From assembly GCA_001910725.1 (NCBI GenBank), contig MJGA01000045.1, positions 78,192-142,191 on the forward strand: a DNA stretch of 64,000 bases. Direction: 5' to 3'. Of this stretch, positions 21,324-33,746 are shown one piece after another. Position 1 is the first letter of the stretch. Each line of letters begins with the position of its first letter. This DNA is from Phanerodontia chrysosporium (taxonomy: Eukaryota > Basidiomycota > Agaricomycetes > Polyporales > Phanerochaetaceae). The position numbers and the translations under genes were made by a program. The notes under the pieces were generated by a model. That model was not told the origin of the DNA and ran no database searches. It saw only the letters and a list, made by a program, of their open reading frames with translations.

Positions 21324-24300
21324 CATGCCCCGACCGCGGCCACGGCGAGGCAGGGGGATCGCAGGAAGCAGTCACCGCGACTACCGATTTTGCTGCGGGC
21401 AGTCTCGAATACGAGGTCCATCGCCGCACGGTTGGTTTTCAGCTGTTCTTGCGCAAGCTGGGCCTGAAGTGCATCCGGGGCTGCGCCACCAATGGGGGCG
21501 GCAGTTGATACCGGATCGACGGGAGTCGCAGGGCTCATCGCGGGACCCGGGCGAAGTTCCAGGTAGCCTGGCGAGAATGGCGGACGCCAAGACAGGGCAT
21601 CCGGCGAGGCAGCAGTGATGTGCTGGACAAACACCCAGGCATCGTAGCCGAGGGGCGGCCGACCGGTGTTGGCGGGGTCTGCAATGACAAGGTAGGCGTA
21701 AGCAACGTAGGACTGCTCGGGGGAAGCCTCGGCAGGGGAAAACATGGTGTGCGAGGGCGGGCACAAAAGCGGCGGACGGGGGGTCAGGTTATATGGGGGC
21801 GCAGGAGTGATCGAGAGGAAAATTGAGCCCACGAAAACTTCAGGGTCGTCCGGAGGCACTGCAGAGCCGGGTGGAAGGGACGAAATAGTATCGATCCCCA
21901 GGGCCTCAAAGTAGCCCTGGAGCGCCGAGAGGTGGGTGACATCGGCGTACGGCGCCCAGGAGATGTCACCAGCCTGCCATTGGATCTGGAAGCAGGCAGA
22001 CGTGCCTTGGCCGGTGTGCGAGACAATCTTCTCCACTACCCATTCGTCGTCCTCGCCAAGGCCAGTAACCTGTGTATGTAGGCGACCAGGGAAGTGGCGA
22101 TCATCGTTAGGGCGGTGGATGCGGAGCAGTGAGGCATGAAAGCTTGGGTGGATGCTGCGCTGGCGCAGGGCAGCGGGTAGATCGAGCTTGTATGTTGAGT
22201 TGCCATAATCTGAGATGATCTTGTAGGGGCCGATATACTTTGGCAGCAACTTGTGGGCATGATTCTTCGGGACTCGCAGGTTCTTCGTGGACAGGTACAC
22301 CGAGTCGCCCTCCGCGAAAGGCGCGGGGTGGCGGCGGCGGTTGGCCTGGATGGTCTGCTTGACGCAGGCGTGGATAATGGCGTCATGAGCGGCAAGCATC
22401 GCATCCTTCATACGCTGCGCAAAGACGCGGGCACCAGGGAACTCACTTGAAGTGTCCCAGATCATTGGACAGGGTGTGCGGCCGGAATTTAGGAAGAACG
22501 GGCTGAATCCCGTGGTCTCCGAGCGAGCGCAATTCATCGCGAACTCGATAGCCGGGAGTTTCACCACCCAGTCCTTCTGGGTGGGGGATATGCACTGGCG
22601 CAGCATCTGCTCCATGGTGCGGTTAGCACGCTCAGTCATGCCATCGGACTGCGGATGGAAGGAGGAGAACATACGTAGCTGGGTGCCAATCAGCTTGTGC
22701 AGCCGGTCCCAGAAGATGCTTGTGAAGAGGGAGTCGCGGTCACTAACAATGGCACGTGGTAGGCCATGGAGCTTGTAGACGTGCTCAAAGACCAGCTCCG
22801 CGACATCGCGCGCACGGTACGTCTGTTTGGACAGCACGAGGTGGACCATGGCCGAGAAGTGGTCGATGACCACCGTGATCATGTCGAACGCGCCGTGGCG
22901 ATTGCCTGACTCGGGCAGGGAACCGACAAAGTCGATACCAACAGTCTCCCAAGGCCCGGAGGGTATAGGCAGGGGTTGTAGCAGGCCGAAAGGAGCCTGC
23001 GTGGAGGGTTTCGACGTGGCGCAGACCGAGCAAGAGTCGCAGAATGCGCGGACATCAACGATCATGTCCCGCCACCACACGTTGTCCTTCAGGTAGTGCA
23101 AGGTCTTGCAGTTCCCAAGGTGGGCAAGAATAGAGTGTGCATGCGAGATAATGATCTCGCGCACTTTCTGGGACCCTACCGAAGCGTCTGGGATGCACAG
23201 TAGGAGGCGGTCGGAGGCGCGCAGGAAGAGGAGGCTGTCACGGAGGGTAAAGTTGGGGTAGTGCCCAGGGTTTGCCAGGACCAGTTTGAAGAACGGGTCA
23301 GTGGCATAGTGGCCATGCAAACAGCCAGGCAAGTCGACGCCCGGATTGCCGAACGCAATGAGAGTAGTAAGGGGCAGGGAGATCATCGCTTCTAGCGACG
23401 CTTCCGGGGAAAGATCATCGGCGCCTGCAGAGGTGCCACCTGTAGCGTCCTCCCAACCACCGCCATGCGTGTGCGCAGCACCATCCCGGAGACCAGGCGA
23501 GTCTGTGGCATCGAGAGGCGGCGCAGCAGGACCGGCAAGCTCAGGGGGCATCGAGGTCACCGGGGAAGGTGAGTGCAGCGTACGGGCCAGCTGCAGCACT
23601 GGCAGGGTTGTGTCACGCGCGGGCACAGGGGCAGAGGTAGCGGGGGCCGCAAGAGGAACGGGCTCGGCAGCAGGTGGCACGGCGACCGCAGCGTCGGCAG
23701 CACGGGTGCGTGAGCGCGTGTTCATGACGTGCACTGACACAGTCTCCATTGTAGCGGGGGTCGTACACCAAGACGACACCGAGTCCGCCACGGCAGGGCC
23801 AGTATGCACGGGGCGTGACAAGCCAGCGAGCGCGGCGCGCTGGGCAGAGATGTCAACACCCTCAGCAAAGTCAGCGTACTCAGAGCGGCTGCATACAGTG
23901 CCGGCCGTGTCCAACGCATACAGGCGGGAGAGGGCATCAGCGAGTACGTTAGTCTCTTCCGGGATGTATTGCACCTCAAAGTCGAAGGTGGAGATGGTCT
24001 CCAGCCAACGTGTCTGACGCGGGGAGAGGTTCTTTTGTGTCAGGATAAACTCGAGACCCTTGTGGTCGGTCAGCACCCGGAAGTGGGTCCCATATAGGAA
24101 GACAGCGAAGTGCCTCATCGACTCAACGATCGCGAACAGTTCCTGCTCGTGGACGGGGTAGTTCTGCTGCGCGGAATTGAACTTCCCACTCCAGAACGCT
24201 GCGACACGCGCGGACCCCAAATCAGCACCTTGCGCGAGCATGCCGCTCGCGCCGGTGAGGCTCGCGTCAGTGATGAGCAGGATCGGGGGTGCATCAGGTG

Positions 24301-25410
24301 AGTAATTGAGGCGGACGCGGTGGTGGTCGCGCCACCGTTGGACGGTGGCTTTAACAGCATCAAACGCACGCTGCTCAGAGGGGCCCCAGTGCCAGGGCGT
24401 AGTCGTCCCAGTCAGCGGCGTCAGGTCACCCATGGGTATACGAATGCCCTCACAGTCGGGTGCGAGAAATCCGACCACACCGAGGAAGCCGCTCAGTAGT
24501 TCGCGGTTGGTAGGCGTCTTCCAGTGGGCAACGCGGTCAACCTTATCAGGATCCATGCAAACGCCATGGTTGTCCACAACGTGGCCTAGGATCTGAAGTG
24601 CGTCCGCGAAAAACATCAGCTTATGGGCGCTGAGATAGAACTGCTCACGTCGGAGGACGTCGATGACCTGCTTGACATGCCTGACATGATCCTCCGCAGT
24701 GTCAGAGTAAATCACAATGTTGTCGAGATACACATCCATGAATACACCAATAAACGAGGCAAAGATATAATTCATAACCGCCTGATAAGTAGCGGGCCCA
24801 TTGCAGTCGCCTTGCTGCAGAACATGACTAACCATAGTACCCTCGGGCATATTAAAGAGGGTACGGGGGACATGCTCGGGCACGACCCGGATCTGTTCGA
24901 ATGCCTCGTTGCCATCAATGAGTGAACGGTACCGCTTGCCCACAACATTCCACAGGATGTCCTCAATATTGGGCAGTGGTGATGCCAGTTTGCGGGTGTT
25001 GTCGTTGCGTGCATGACAATCAAACGTAGTACGCGCACGAAGGACGCCGTCACCCTTGTCAGGCTTCTGCAGGATCAGGATGGGTACGGAGTTGGTCCCG
25101 GACTGAAATTCCCACTGTCCGGTGCAGGAGTAGGCCTCACGCTTCGCACGCCAGATGGGCTTCAGAGCCTCAGGGCAGCGCGCGGGCCACCACGAAGAGG
25201 TTCGTTGCTCGTCGATGAGCAGAATGGTGTGGTTGATCGCCCGGAGTGGCGGCAAGGGTGTGTCTACCGCGTTCTTGCAGATAGGCAAGGTGTACGCACG
25301 GAGCTACGCGTGGAGGCCCTCGAGGTTAGACTCTAGGGCATCCATCGTGACCGAGGACAGTGTCACCGCCTGGCCATCATCAATAGGCTTCGGCTGGGCA
25401 CTGCCGATCG
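21324..25410 (-). pseudogene. Pol part of Gypsy element G2 (RT-RNase H-integrase-chromodomain and long tail)
   Basis: The same frame as the G2 gag part (one continuous Gag-Pol frame; the intervening LTR plus duplication is 696 bp, a multiple of 3). RT reads YLDN at about 24710-24725: the second catalytic Asp codon is AAC (24719-24721). RNase H (TDASLTG, DHKGLEF), integrase zinc module with CSVCATSK, core with SDRDSLF and HPQSDGMTER, then a chromodomain-like WVVEKIVSH...GDISWAPY segment and about 200 further residues of unknown function. An in-frame TAG lies at 25304-25306. The tail runs straight into the G3 3' LTR at 21323, so its true end and the G2 3' LTR are missing. Confidence 0.85.
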
Positions 25411-26101
25411 TGTCACGGATGTGACGGTGCTGCCCTATTTTTCGCCGATTTTTGGCTACTTTCCTCGATTAATCCAACGGGCGAGCAGCCCTCGCGCCGT
25501 CTGGAGTCCTAGCCGCCCACACTCAGCGCCTGGCCACTCAGCGCCAGCGCCCTGATGGCGCATCACCCCTAGATGCCAGCGCATCCCGCTGCGCGCTCAG
25601 ACACTGCCCGGATCACCGGTCTGCCCTGCAACCGGTTCCCCGGATCGCCGAGGAGGCACTGTCATTCCTGATGACTCCCCTCGCCGAGACACGCCGAGCT
25701 GATCAGCCTGATGACACAGCCTCGGCCCCACACAGCCCCGAACACTGCCAGCTGACACAGCCTCGTGACATAGCCCCGCACAGCCTCGCCGCGCAGCCCG
25801 CGTCGCAGCCTCGCTGGCTATGCTGAGCACTGCCCATCAGCTTAGGTAATCGTACAGCCTGCCCTAAACACTCTGTAGTATATAAGGGTAGCACTCCTCG
25901 CTCCTGTCCGTCATCTCGACCTCTTGGTCAATACGGACAGGTAAGCCGTCGTATGTATTAGTTACTGTTTCAATGTTAACTTGGTCAATACGGACAGCTG
26001 TAGAAGTTTGTTCGTCGCCGCGTGACCCGCTCCGCTGCGCCTCGTCGTCGACCTCCCCATCCGCCCTCCCTCGTGCAGCGTTGAGCCTCTGCTCCGCGAC
26101 A
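25411..26101 (+). repeat. Solo LTR, G3 family (691 bp), inserted in G2
   Basis: TGTCACGG...GCGACA with perfect 5-bp duplications GATCG (25406-25410 and 26102-26106). The repeat-flanked insert is 25941-25997 (57 nt, GTAAGC...CAG). Confidence 0.95.
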
Positions 26102-29100
26102 GATCGCAACGCGGGTGGGGTTCAAGCCGAGGAGGACACTGTGCTGGTATAGGAATGGTGTCCCCAGGATGGCGTCGTAGCTGTCGAGGTTTAGAACGTC
26201 GAAGCGGCGTTGTGTGTCAATGGACTGATAGCGAAAGCCCACTGTCACTGAGTGGTTCACCTTAAAGCGGGAGTCAGACACGGCCAGCTTAACAGGGAGG
26301 GCCTTCGCAAGTGGCTCAACTTTCAGCTTCAACTGGTCAACGATGGATGTGGACAGGAAATCAGCCAGTGAGCCCGAGTCAAGCAGAGCGCGAACAGGAT
26401 GCGCATTGATATAGATTAGGACTACTACAGGACGCGGCAAATGGCGAGGAAAGTCCTTGGGCTGGGCCGCATTGTGCTCAAGGGAGTGCACGACATCAGT
26501 GGCAACAGGCTGTCGTGGGCGACGCGGCTTCGACGCACACAGCATAAGTGAGACCTCTGCAGAGCTCGAGATGCTGGCATGGTCAGCGGAGGATGTCGAG
26601 GGCGGACACGACGAGGTGCCCGAAAAGCTGGTGGCATGGTCATAGGCCGAAGCCGGGGAGGCAACTAAGTCCGTGGGAGACGAGCCACGAGGTGGGGTGA
26701 AGCCACCATGAGACGGCAGGGGGCGTGGAGCCAGGGGTAAGCCTACGCCAGAGGACAGAGTGGAGGCACAACCATCGCGGGCCAGGCTATCCCAGACCGG
26801 ACTCCAGTCAACATCAGGCAAGTCTGGCGGTGCCCTCTCGCGGTGGCGGTCGTCAGGCACACCGGGAGGGTGGTCAGGGAAATGGACCCGATAACAAGCC
26901 TCCAGCCAGGAGACGGGGTCAAACCCATCCAACAGGACGTCAGCGAAGTCGAGGGCACAGCATAGCCCAGTATGATGATCGTCGATGAGAAAGGTGGGGT
27001 CAGCAGGGTCAACCTGACAGATGAGAAACCAAGCCTCATTGTGAGAGTGTACCGCGCCGCGTCCGTCGTCCTGGTCGAACGTGTAGGGAACGCCGGCATG
27101 GAGTGCCGCGAGGAGGGCAGTGGTGACCTCCAAGATGGGATCATCGCCACCATAGGAACTGGCAGTGTCTGGGCCCCTGGAGCCAACAGCGGTGCCCTCA
27201 GTGGTGTCGGCACCACTAACCGAACAAGCGGGCATGGTTCCCCGGACAGAGGAACCGTGTCGTGGCAGGGAAGCGTGGTCAGGCAAGTGGCGGTGGAGGA
27301 AGTCCACGTATGCATCCTCAAACCAGGCGGCCGCACGGAACGCAGGGTCAGTTGCGACAGAAAGGTCGAGGAACCACCACCATCCGATGTAGTCATCGAA
27401 GATCGCGAGCTCGTCACCCTCGTCGAGGAGGACCTCAAAGCGAGAGGGGCTATAGACCCACGGAGCATCTGCGTCCGCGACAGAGTCGAAGCTGTACGGC
27501 ATGCCCATCAACAGGGAGTCCCGGAGGGACGACGCGGCTGCACAGCCGGGGATGGCATGATCTAGGTCGAGGGCGATGGTGCAGAGGTTGAGCGCATCAG
27601 CGTCTCGCAGAGCAGTAAGCTGGTCCACCTCTGTGAGGTCGACGTGGACCGCACGCAACGCAGCCGCTGGCCGAGGCATCGTTTTCCGTCGGGGGCAATC
27701 CTTGGCGAGGTGATCGGTTGTGCCGCAGTCAAAGCATTTGCCCTGAGCATGGTATGCGTCACGCTCTGCCTGGGTGCAGAGGCCGCCGCCAGCGGTGCGG
27801 TGAGGATGATCGCGGTCGACACGGGAGCGGCCAGCGCGGGATGTGTTGTCAGAACCGCCATGGTCACCGCGAGGGTGATCTCGATGGCGGCCGCGAGGTC
27901 ACTCACCCGTGCCGTGAAAGGCATGACCCTGATCACGGGAGTGACCACGACAATGATCGCGTTTACGGGAGTGTGCGCCGCCAGGGCCCTCTGGAGAGCG
28001 GCACCATGGCAAGTCATGGCGATACGGGGCAATGTGGCGCCTGTTGGGGCTATCAGCGCGAGTCCGGTTGAGGTGAGCGTGTTGGCGGTAGAGCTTCTCG
28101 GAGTGTTCCCAGCATTCAGCCTCCGTGAGCAGTTCCTCGAGCGAGCTGTATTCCTCAGACAAGCCTTTCAGAGTCCAGTGGCTTTTCAGAGGGATGTCAG
28201 CGCCACGCCAAAACTGGATAATGAAGGTGCAATGAGCAACATCACCAACGCTGGTGGCAAGGCGTTCGAGCTCACGGTGATACGCGCATATAGGGCTGCC
28301 GCGTTGAGACCAAGTTTCAAAGCGCTGGCGCTACATGGAACGGAAGTCGGTGGGGAAGCAGTGGTTGAAGAGCGCCTCGAGGAAGGGGCTAAGACGCCAT
28401 TCGTACGGTCGGGCGGCGACCTCGCGCATGTAAAACTGTGAGGCCGTGCCGCCGAGGTATCTCTTCAGGTGGGCAACGCGGTGTTTGCGTGTGACGCAGC
28501 CCAGGCGGAGGAAGTCCTTTACGTCTAGAACCCAACGCTCGAAAGTCTCGTAGCAGGGCTCACCATTATAGACGAAAGGGGGGTCCGGTTTGGTGCTGGA
28601 CTGCTCTAGTTTGCGGCGGGCAAGTGTTTTGCGCCAACGGCGGCGAGCTGCCTGTTGTCTCCACTGAGTACGCTCAGAGGCGTCGCTGTCTGGCTCGGAC
28701 AGTTCGGACTGAAGTGAGCTCCGGTCCGAGAAGTCGCTGTCAGATGAGGACGCAGGTTGGCGTTCATCAAGGGAGGATGACGAGCGGTCGTCGGCATTGT
28801 TGGGGTCTATGCACTGCGTAGGGCGCAGGGCCCTACCAGAGGGTGGGTGCTGGCCACCATGCAGTGTCTGGTAGAGGAACGTGCCCAGGGGAAGTTGGGA
28901 CGCAGGGTTCTGCGTCACCGCGGGTGCCGCCACCGCCTGACGGCCCGGCGGGGTGGCTTGCTACGAGGTGTCGGCATTCCCAGAGATGACAGGAATGCAT
29001 ATCCGGGTGGCAGGCGCAGGGCGACGCGGCTTCCCGTGGGTGACTGGGCAGGTACGCGCATCGCAAGGTTGTTGCAGAAAGAGTGAGGCCATGAGGCCAG

Positions 29101-30553
29101 GGTCATCGCATGCATTCGCGGTTGTAGGAACAGGGGTCGCCGGTGGCAAGTATATTGGAGGGGGTGTGAGTTGACGTGTCTCGGCGTCGAGCTGGTCCTG
29201 CAGGAAGCGAGCGTAACGTGCGTCATGAACAACTTGAGCTGCAGTGTACCCGTCAAGAGTCAGCGGCGTTGGGCAAGGTGGAGGCACGTCGCGGGCACGA
29301 GCCTTGCCTTTCTCACGTGGCTGTGTACGGGGTACATTGTCCTCGACCGTGGGGGCGTAGGAAGAGCGCGGGTTAGAGCAGGGAGGCAGAGGTGTGCGGT
29401 GGTCTATCGAGAAGTGGGCGCGTTGTGGACGAGGTGTGTGTGAGTCGCCCAGAGCGGCAACCGGTAGGCATGGCGTCTCAGGCTCAAGCTTGGGCGACGA
29501 CGGCGAAGTCTTCGTGGCAGCTACCGGTGCTGCATAAGGTGTGGACATACCATTCGCCTGGGTCGCGAAGAGTTTGGATGACGCGGTAGGCGGGTTAAGT
29601 GCGCCCTTCGACAGGCGGCGAGCCTTGCGGCGCAGAATATGGAGTGCATCCGGGCTGAGCAGGGTCAACACATCCTCATATAAAGCATCTAAAGGTATAG
29701 GTACATTCAAGGGGACGGTCGACGAGCGCGTGCTGCCGGTCGTATAATCCAACCACGTGTCGGAGTCACTATATACAGTCTCGACGCACGCCTGGCGCTC
29801 ACACGGTGCCAGTGTTGTGGGCATGCCTTGAGGCGCGTTGGCACCGGAGTGGTCGTCGACAATGTCGGACCATGTCGACAGTCGGAACGCGGGCATCGCT
29901 CCGCCTGACAGGGCGTCAGTGGTGTAGTGTGCCACGGCACTGTAGTAGCGCGTACTGGCGTCGTATCCAGCCATGGACGCCGATGAGGCGTACATGGGCT
30001 GAGGGGCAGCGGCGGGGAGTGCAGCAGGGGATGCGGCGTCAGAGTCATCGAGGTAAGACAGACTGACACCACTGTAGGACGCAGTGTCCGAGGTGGGGTC
30101 GTGGCGAGGCTGGCCGGCATCGGGGGCATCGGACGGGGGTAGCCTGTCGCCGGTGTGGTTTTGTTCTGCGTTGAGCTCAACATCGATGGTTGTGATATTC
30201 GATGTAGGATGCACGACATCCGGCACGGTTGCGTGGGATGGTGCCATCTCAGGTCCCGGCTCTGTTGAAAGGGGTATCTGCTGAGGCATCCCGCCATCCA
30301 TCGGACTGGGGCGGGGAACGTCGTCGACGCACTCCACAGTGGGGTAAGCCGCTGCCGTAGAGGAACCTGGAAGCAAGGCAGAGGGCGTCACGCCCTCTGC
30401 GATGGTCAATTCAGACATGAGAGGGGTCAAGGACGTACCGTCTGCAGTCTGAAAATTTTTGGTGTCGGTGAGGGCGCCGGTAACGGCAGTCTTTTTGACT
30501 TTTGGAGCAGCTGGCCGGCTGCTTTGATAGTTGGTACCGCGTCTCGTGGGCAT
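26102..30553 (-). pseudogene. Gag and protease part of Gypsy element G2
   Basis: One frame from the ATG at 30553 (MPTRRGTNYQ) to the solo LTR at 26101, with three in-frame stops: TAG 28961-28963, TAG 28331-28333, TGA 27899-27901. The N-terminal about 500 residues are Ser/Pro/Thr-rich and unrecognised. Next come a Gag capsid-like segment (about 28600-28100), a zinc knuckle CX2CX4HX4C (about 27697-27740), an unusual long linker holding two similar modules of about 75 residues (about 27275-27505 and 26865-27105), and an aspartic protease (ALLDSGSLADF, about 26375). The TGA at 27899 would come from CGA by one C-to-T change. No ORF0 precedes this gag, unlike O, Y and G3. Confidence 0.8.
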
Positions 30554-30960
30554 GACGGACAGCGGTCAGTGGCAGTTGTCCAACGGGTGATCAGGCCGGA
30601 GGGTCGCCAGAAAAGGGGGAAGGGGGAGAAATGAAAAGTACTACGAAAAGCTTGTTAAGCTCGAGAAAAGAGAAAACAGAGGTTCAAAATATGTGAGGAT
30701 AGCCTCTCGTGAACGAGGAGGAGTATCCGCACAAGACGAAACAGAGCTCAGACGAAGTAGAGAACTGGAGAAAGTACTCGATTCTCGGGGTAAGAGCAAT
30801 GCATACAGGAGGAGACGGGCTCTAGCTAGACTATATAGTATAGAGCATGTGACTACTACCTAAACAGTACAGTAAGTGTGATAAGGAAAGGGGCTGAATA
30901 AGAGTAAGTGCACGGTGTTACCGTGCGATTAGTCATAGGTAGCTAAATTGGTTACTGATC
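30554..30960 (-). other. Leader and probable 5' LTR of G2; junction with truncated O pol
   Basis: No ORF. The minus strand contains a TATA-like TATACTATATAG (about 30830-30842) and, nearer gag, TGGCGACCCTCCGGC (about 30593-30607), which could be a tRNA-type primer site, but no LTR boundary could be fixed because the partner LTR is missing. At about 30960 the sequence changes to the O pol frame. Confidence 0.4.
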
Positions 30961-33214
30961 CCTTATAGCCTACTCGCTTTGGTGCCAGTTTCTTGGAGGG
31001 AACGCGAAGGTTCAGATCCTTTGCGTCAAGCCAAACACGGTCTCCGACCTTGAACAAGGGTTCTGATTTACCCTGGCCGTAGTACCACTTCATTCGCTCT
31101 GCAGCCAGCACGAGCGCGGCTTTTGCCTGATCTTGGGCCTCCTGTCTAAGCTTCGTCCAGTCGTCCAGTTCTGACAACCTTGTAACACGGTCCTGCTCTG
31201 GGAACATGCATGGATGACGGCCATATTCGACAAAGAATGGCGAGTTCTTGATGCTTTCATGCGCCTGGTTGTTGTACGCAAACTCGGCAGAGGGCAAAAG
31301 GTACGCCCAGTCGTCCTGCCTAAAGCTTGTGTAGCAGCGCAGATACTGCTCCAATGACTGATTAACTCGCTCAGTCTGACCGTCTGCCTGAGGGTGGAAC
31401 GCTGTAGTCATTGCTGACTTGATCCCCAAGAGTCTGCACCATTCCTGGAAGAGTTTCGTGGCGAACTGCGTTCCTCTATCCGAAATGATCTGTCTGGGTA
31501 GGCCGTGCAAAGGCCAAACGCGCTCATAGAGCAAATTTCCCAGATCCTTGGCTGAAAACTCCTTGGTGATGGGGAGGAAATGTGCTCGCTTGGTTAAGCG
31601 GCAAACGACTACAAAGATAGCATTATAACCGTCCGACTCAGGCAAGTCCGTGATCATATCGCATGAGATTATCTCCCAGGGTTCTGATGGAACCTCATTC
31701 GGCTGTAGCAGGCCAGCAGGCTTCTGGTTGACGTTTTTATGCAACTGGCAGACTTCGCAACCTGCGACGTACTTCTTGATGTAAACTGACATTCCTGGCC
31801 ACCAGTAGTTGCGCGACAGCAACTCTAACTTCTTCCATTGTCCAGGGTGTCCAGCCCCAGGGAAGTCGTGGTGTAACTTGAGTAGATCCGCCCTAATCTT
31901 GTTGTCCTTGGGCACATACACCTTGCCTCGGTGCAGTAGTAGCCCGTCCTCGAGGTGTCATTCCGCTAAGTCCTTCCCGAACTCTCTTGGTCCTTTCAAC
32001 ATCAGGTCTTTGTACGACTTGGTGACTTCGTCGTCTAGCAGGGCTTTTCTGATCCTTTCTAGCAGTTTGCTATCATCCAGTATCGATGAATGGGTTGGTT
32101 GCATGGCTCGAATCGCGAAATATTCTGGCTTCAAAAGGACTTTTTCACGATTGTCGCAATCCACCCCCAATTCATGATCTGGCCTCCTGGACATTGGATC
32201 AGCCCGCTTCATCGTCTTTCCAGGCTTGGGCTCCAACTTGAAGTGAAAACGTGTGAGGAAAAGACTCCAACGTGCTTGACGTCGCGTCAAGTCTTGTGCC
32301 TTGCGGAAATAGGTCAAATTCTGGTGATCTGACCATATTTCAAATGGTAGAGGATGTCCCTCCAAATGGTGGCGCCATTCCTTCAGCGCGCAGATGATGA
32401 CTAGCATCTCCTTGTCGTATATCTCGTAGTTGCACTCATATACGCCTAGCGCCTTGGAGTAAAACGCGACAGGGTGCCAAAGGCCATCCTCGCCCAGTTG
32501 CTCAAGTACAGCCCCCGTAGCAAAGTCTGACGAATCGCATTCGAGCCTGAAAGGGTGCTAGTCATCTGGAATCTTGAGAATAGGCGCAGTAGTGAACGCT
32601 CTCTTGAGCGTATCGAAGGCATCCTGCTGCTCAGGCCCCCATTCCCACTCTTTGCCTTTGCAGGTAAGCTCTGACAATGGGCGAACAATCTTGCCAAAGT
32701 CTCGAATAAACCGTCGGTAGAAGTTGGCAAAATCCAGGAAAGCCTGGACATCTTTGACCCTTTTAGATATGGGCCAAGATAAAACGCCATCTACCTTTGA
32801 TGGATCCATCTGAACCGACCCCTTGCTGATGATCATTCCGAGGTATTCAATGCTATCCGTCTCGAAGAAGCATTTTTCTGGCTTAGCGAACAGGTTGTTG
32901 TCGCGTAGCCGCTGCAATACCTCGTGAACTAATCGGCGATGGTGGTCCAAGTCATTTGTGAAGATGAGAATGTCGTCTAGGTAGACCATGACATGCCCTT
33001 CTCGAATCAGGTCATCGAGAATATGGTTCATCATGCGCTGAAAGATGGCTGGTGCATTGCTGAGGCCGAAGAACATCACCGTAGGTTCGTATAAACCAAA
33101 AGGTGTCATGAAGGCCAGCTTCCACTCATCTCCTTCCTTGATTCTGACGTTGTTATACCCCCATCTTAGGTCAATCTTGGTGTATATACTGGCCTTAGAT
33201 AGTCGATCTATAAG
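30929..33214 (-). pseudogene. Pol of Gypsy element O, distal part (RT to integrase), truncated
   Basis: Continues the O reverse transcriptase interrupted by Y: removing Y and one ATAAG copy joins 41834 to 33214 in frame. Seen: RT with YLDDILIF (about 32990), RNase H (CDSSDF, DKEMLVI, DHQNL), integrase HHCC (HHDFPGAGH, CEVCQLHK) and core D,D,E (SDRGTQF, HPQADGQTER). In-frame stops at 32558-32560 (TAG) and 31958-31960 (TGA in place of the expected Trp codon). The frame ends within the GPF/Y region (KLAPKRVG) at about 30965, so chromodomain, 3' end and 3' LTR are lost. The last residues before the stop at 30929 are not element-like. Confidence 0.88.
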
Positions 33215-33746
33215 TGTCACAGTTTTCTAATTCCCTACGGTTTAATTCTCGTAAGCGCCCAGTAGGTGCTAGGGGTTAGGGTTATGGACTAGGGTTAGGA
33301 CAGGCACGCGTCAGAACGCGGTCACGTGTTGGTCACGTGCTGGGAATGGACTCAGAGTCATGTGAGGATCTTATCTTTATCTTATCTATGATGTAGACGC
33401 TCCGGTACAAGGGTATAGTAGGTAGCCGGACCCAGAGTCCGGGTAGTGTATTCTAGAATAGCGTAGAAGGTTCCGGACACATCCGGTACTCGGCTTTAGA
33501 CTTCGCCGAGCCCGGAGTGTCTTGGCAAGTATCGCACCATCATCACACCATCGTGCATGTGATGGGCAGTATCAGAAGTCTCGGGTAGTACCAGGGGTCC
33601 TCCCCTTCATGTATATATACCGGGCTCTGCTGGGCTTAAGTCCCCAGCATCATCTACCTCGTCTTTCACCCACTTCACTCGCACCCTCGCAGTCAAGTCC
33701 AACCCCACTTAAGCTACTAAGGTAAGTAGCGGGGTTTACTTTGACA
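33215..33746 (+). repeat. 5' LTR of element Y (532 bp)
   Basis: TGTCACAG...TTTGACA. TATATATA at 33612-33619; predicted transcript start AGCATCATCTA at 33646-33656, 34 nt after the TATA start; splice donor AAG|GTAAGT (GT at 33722). Telomere-like TTAGGG units at 33271-33300 in U3. Confidence 0.95.
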
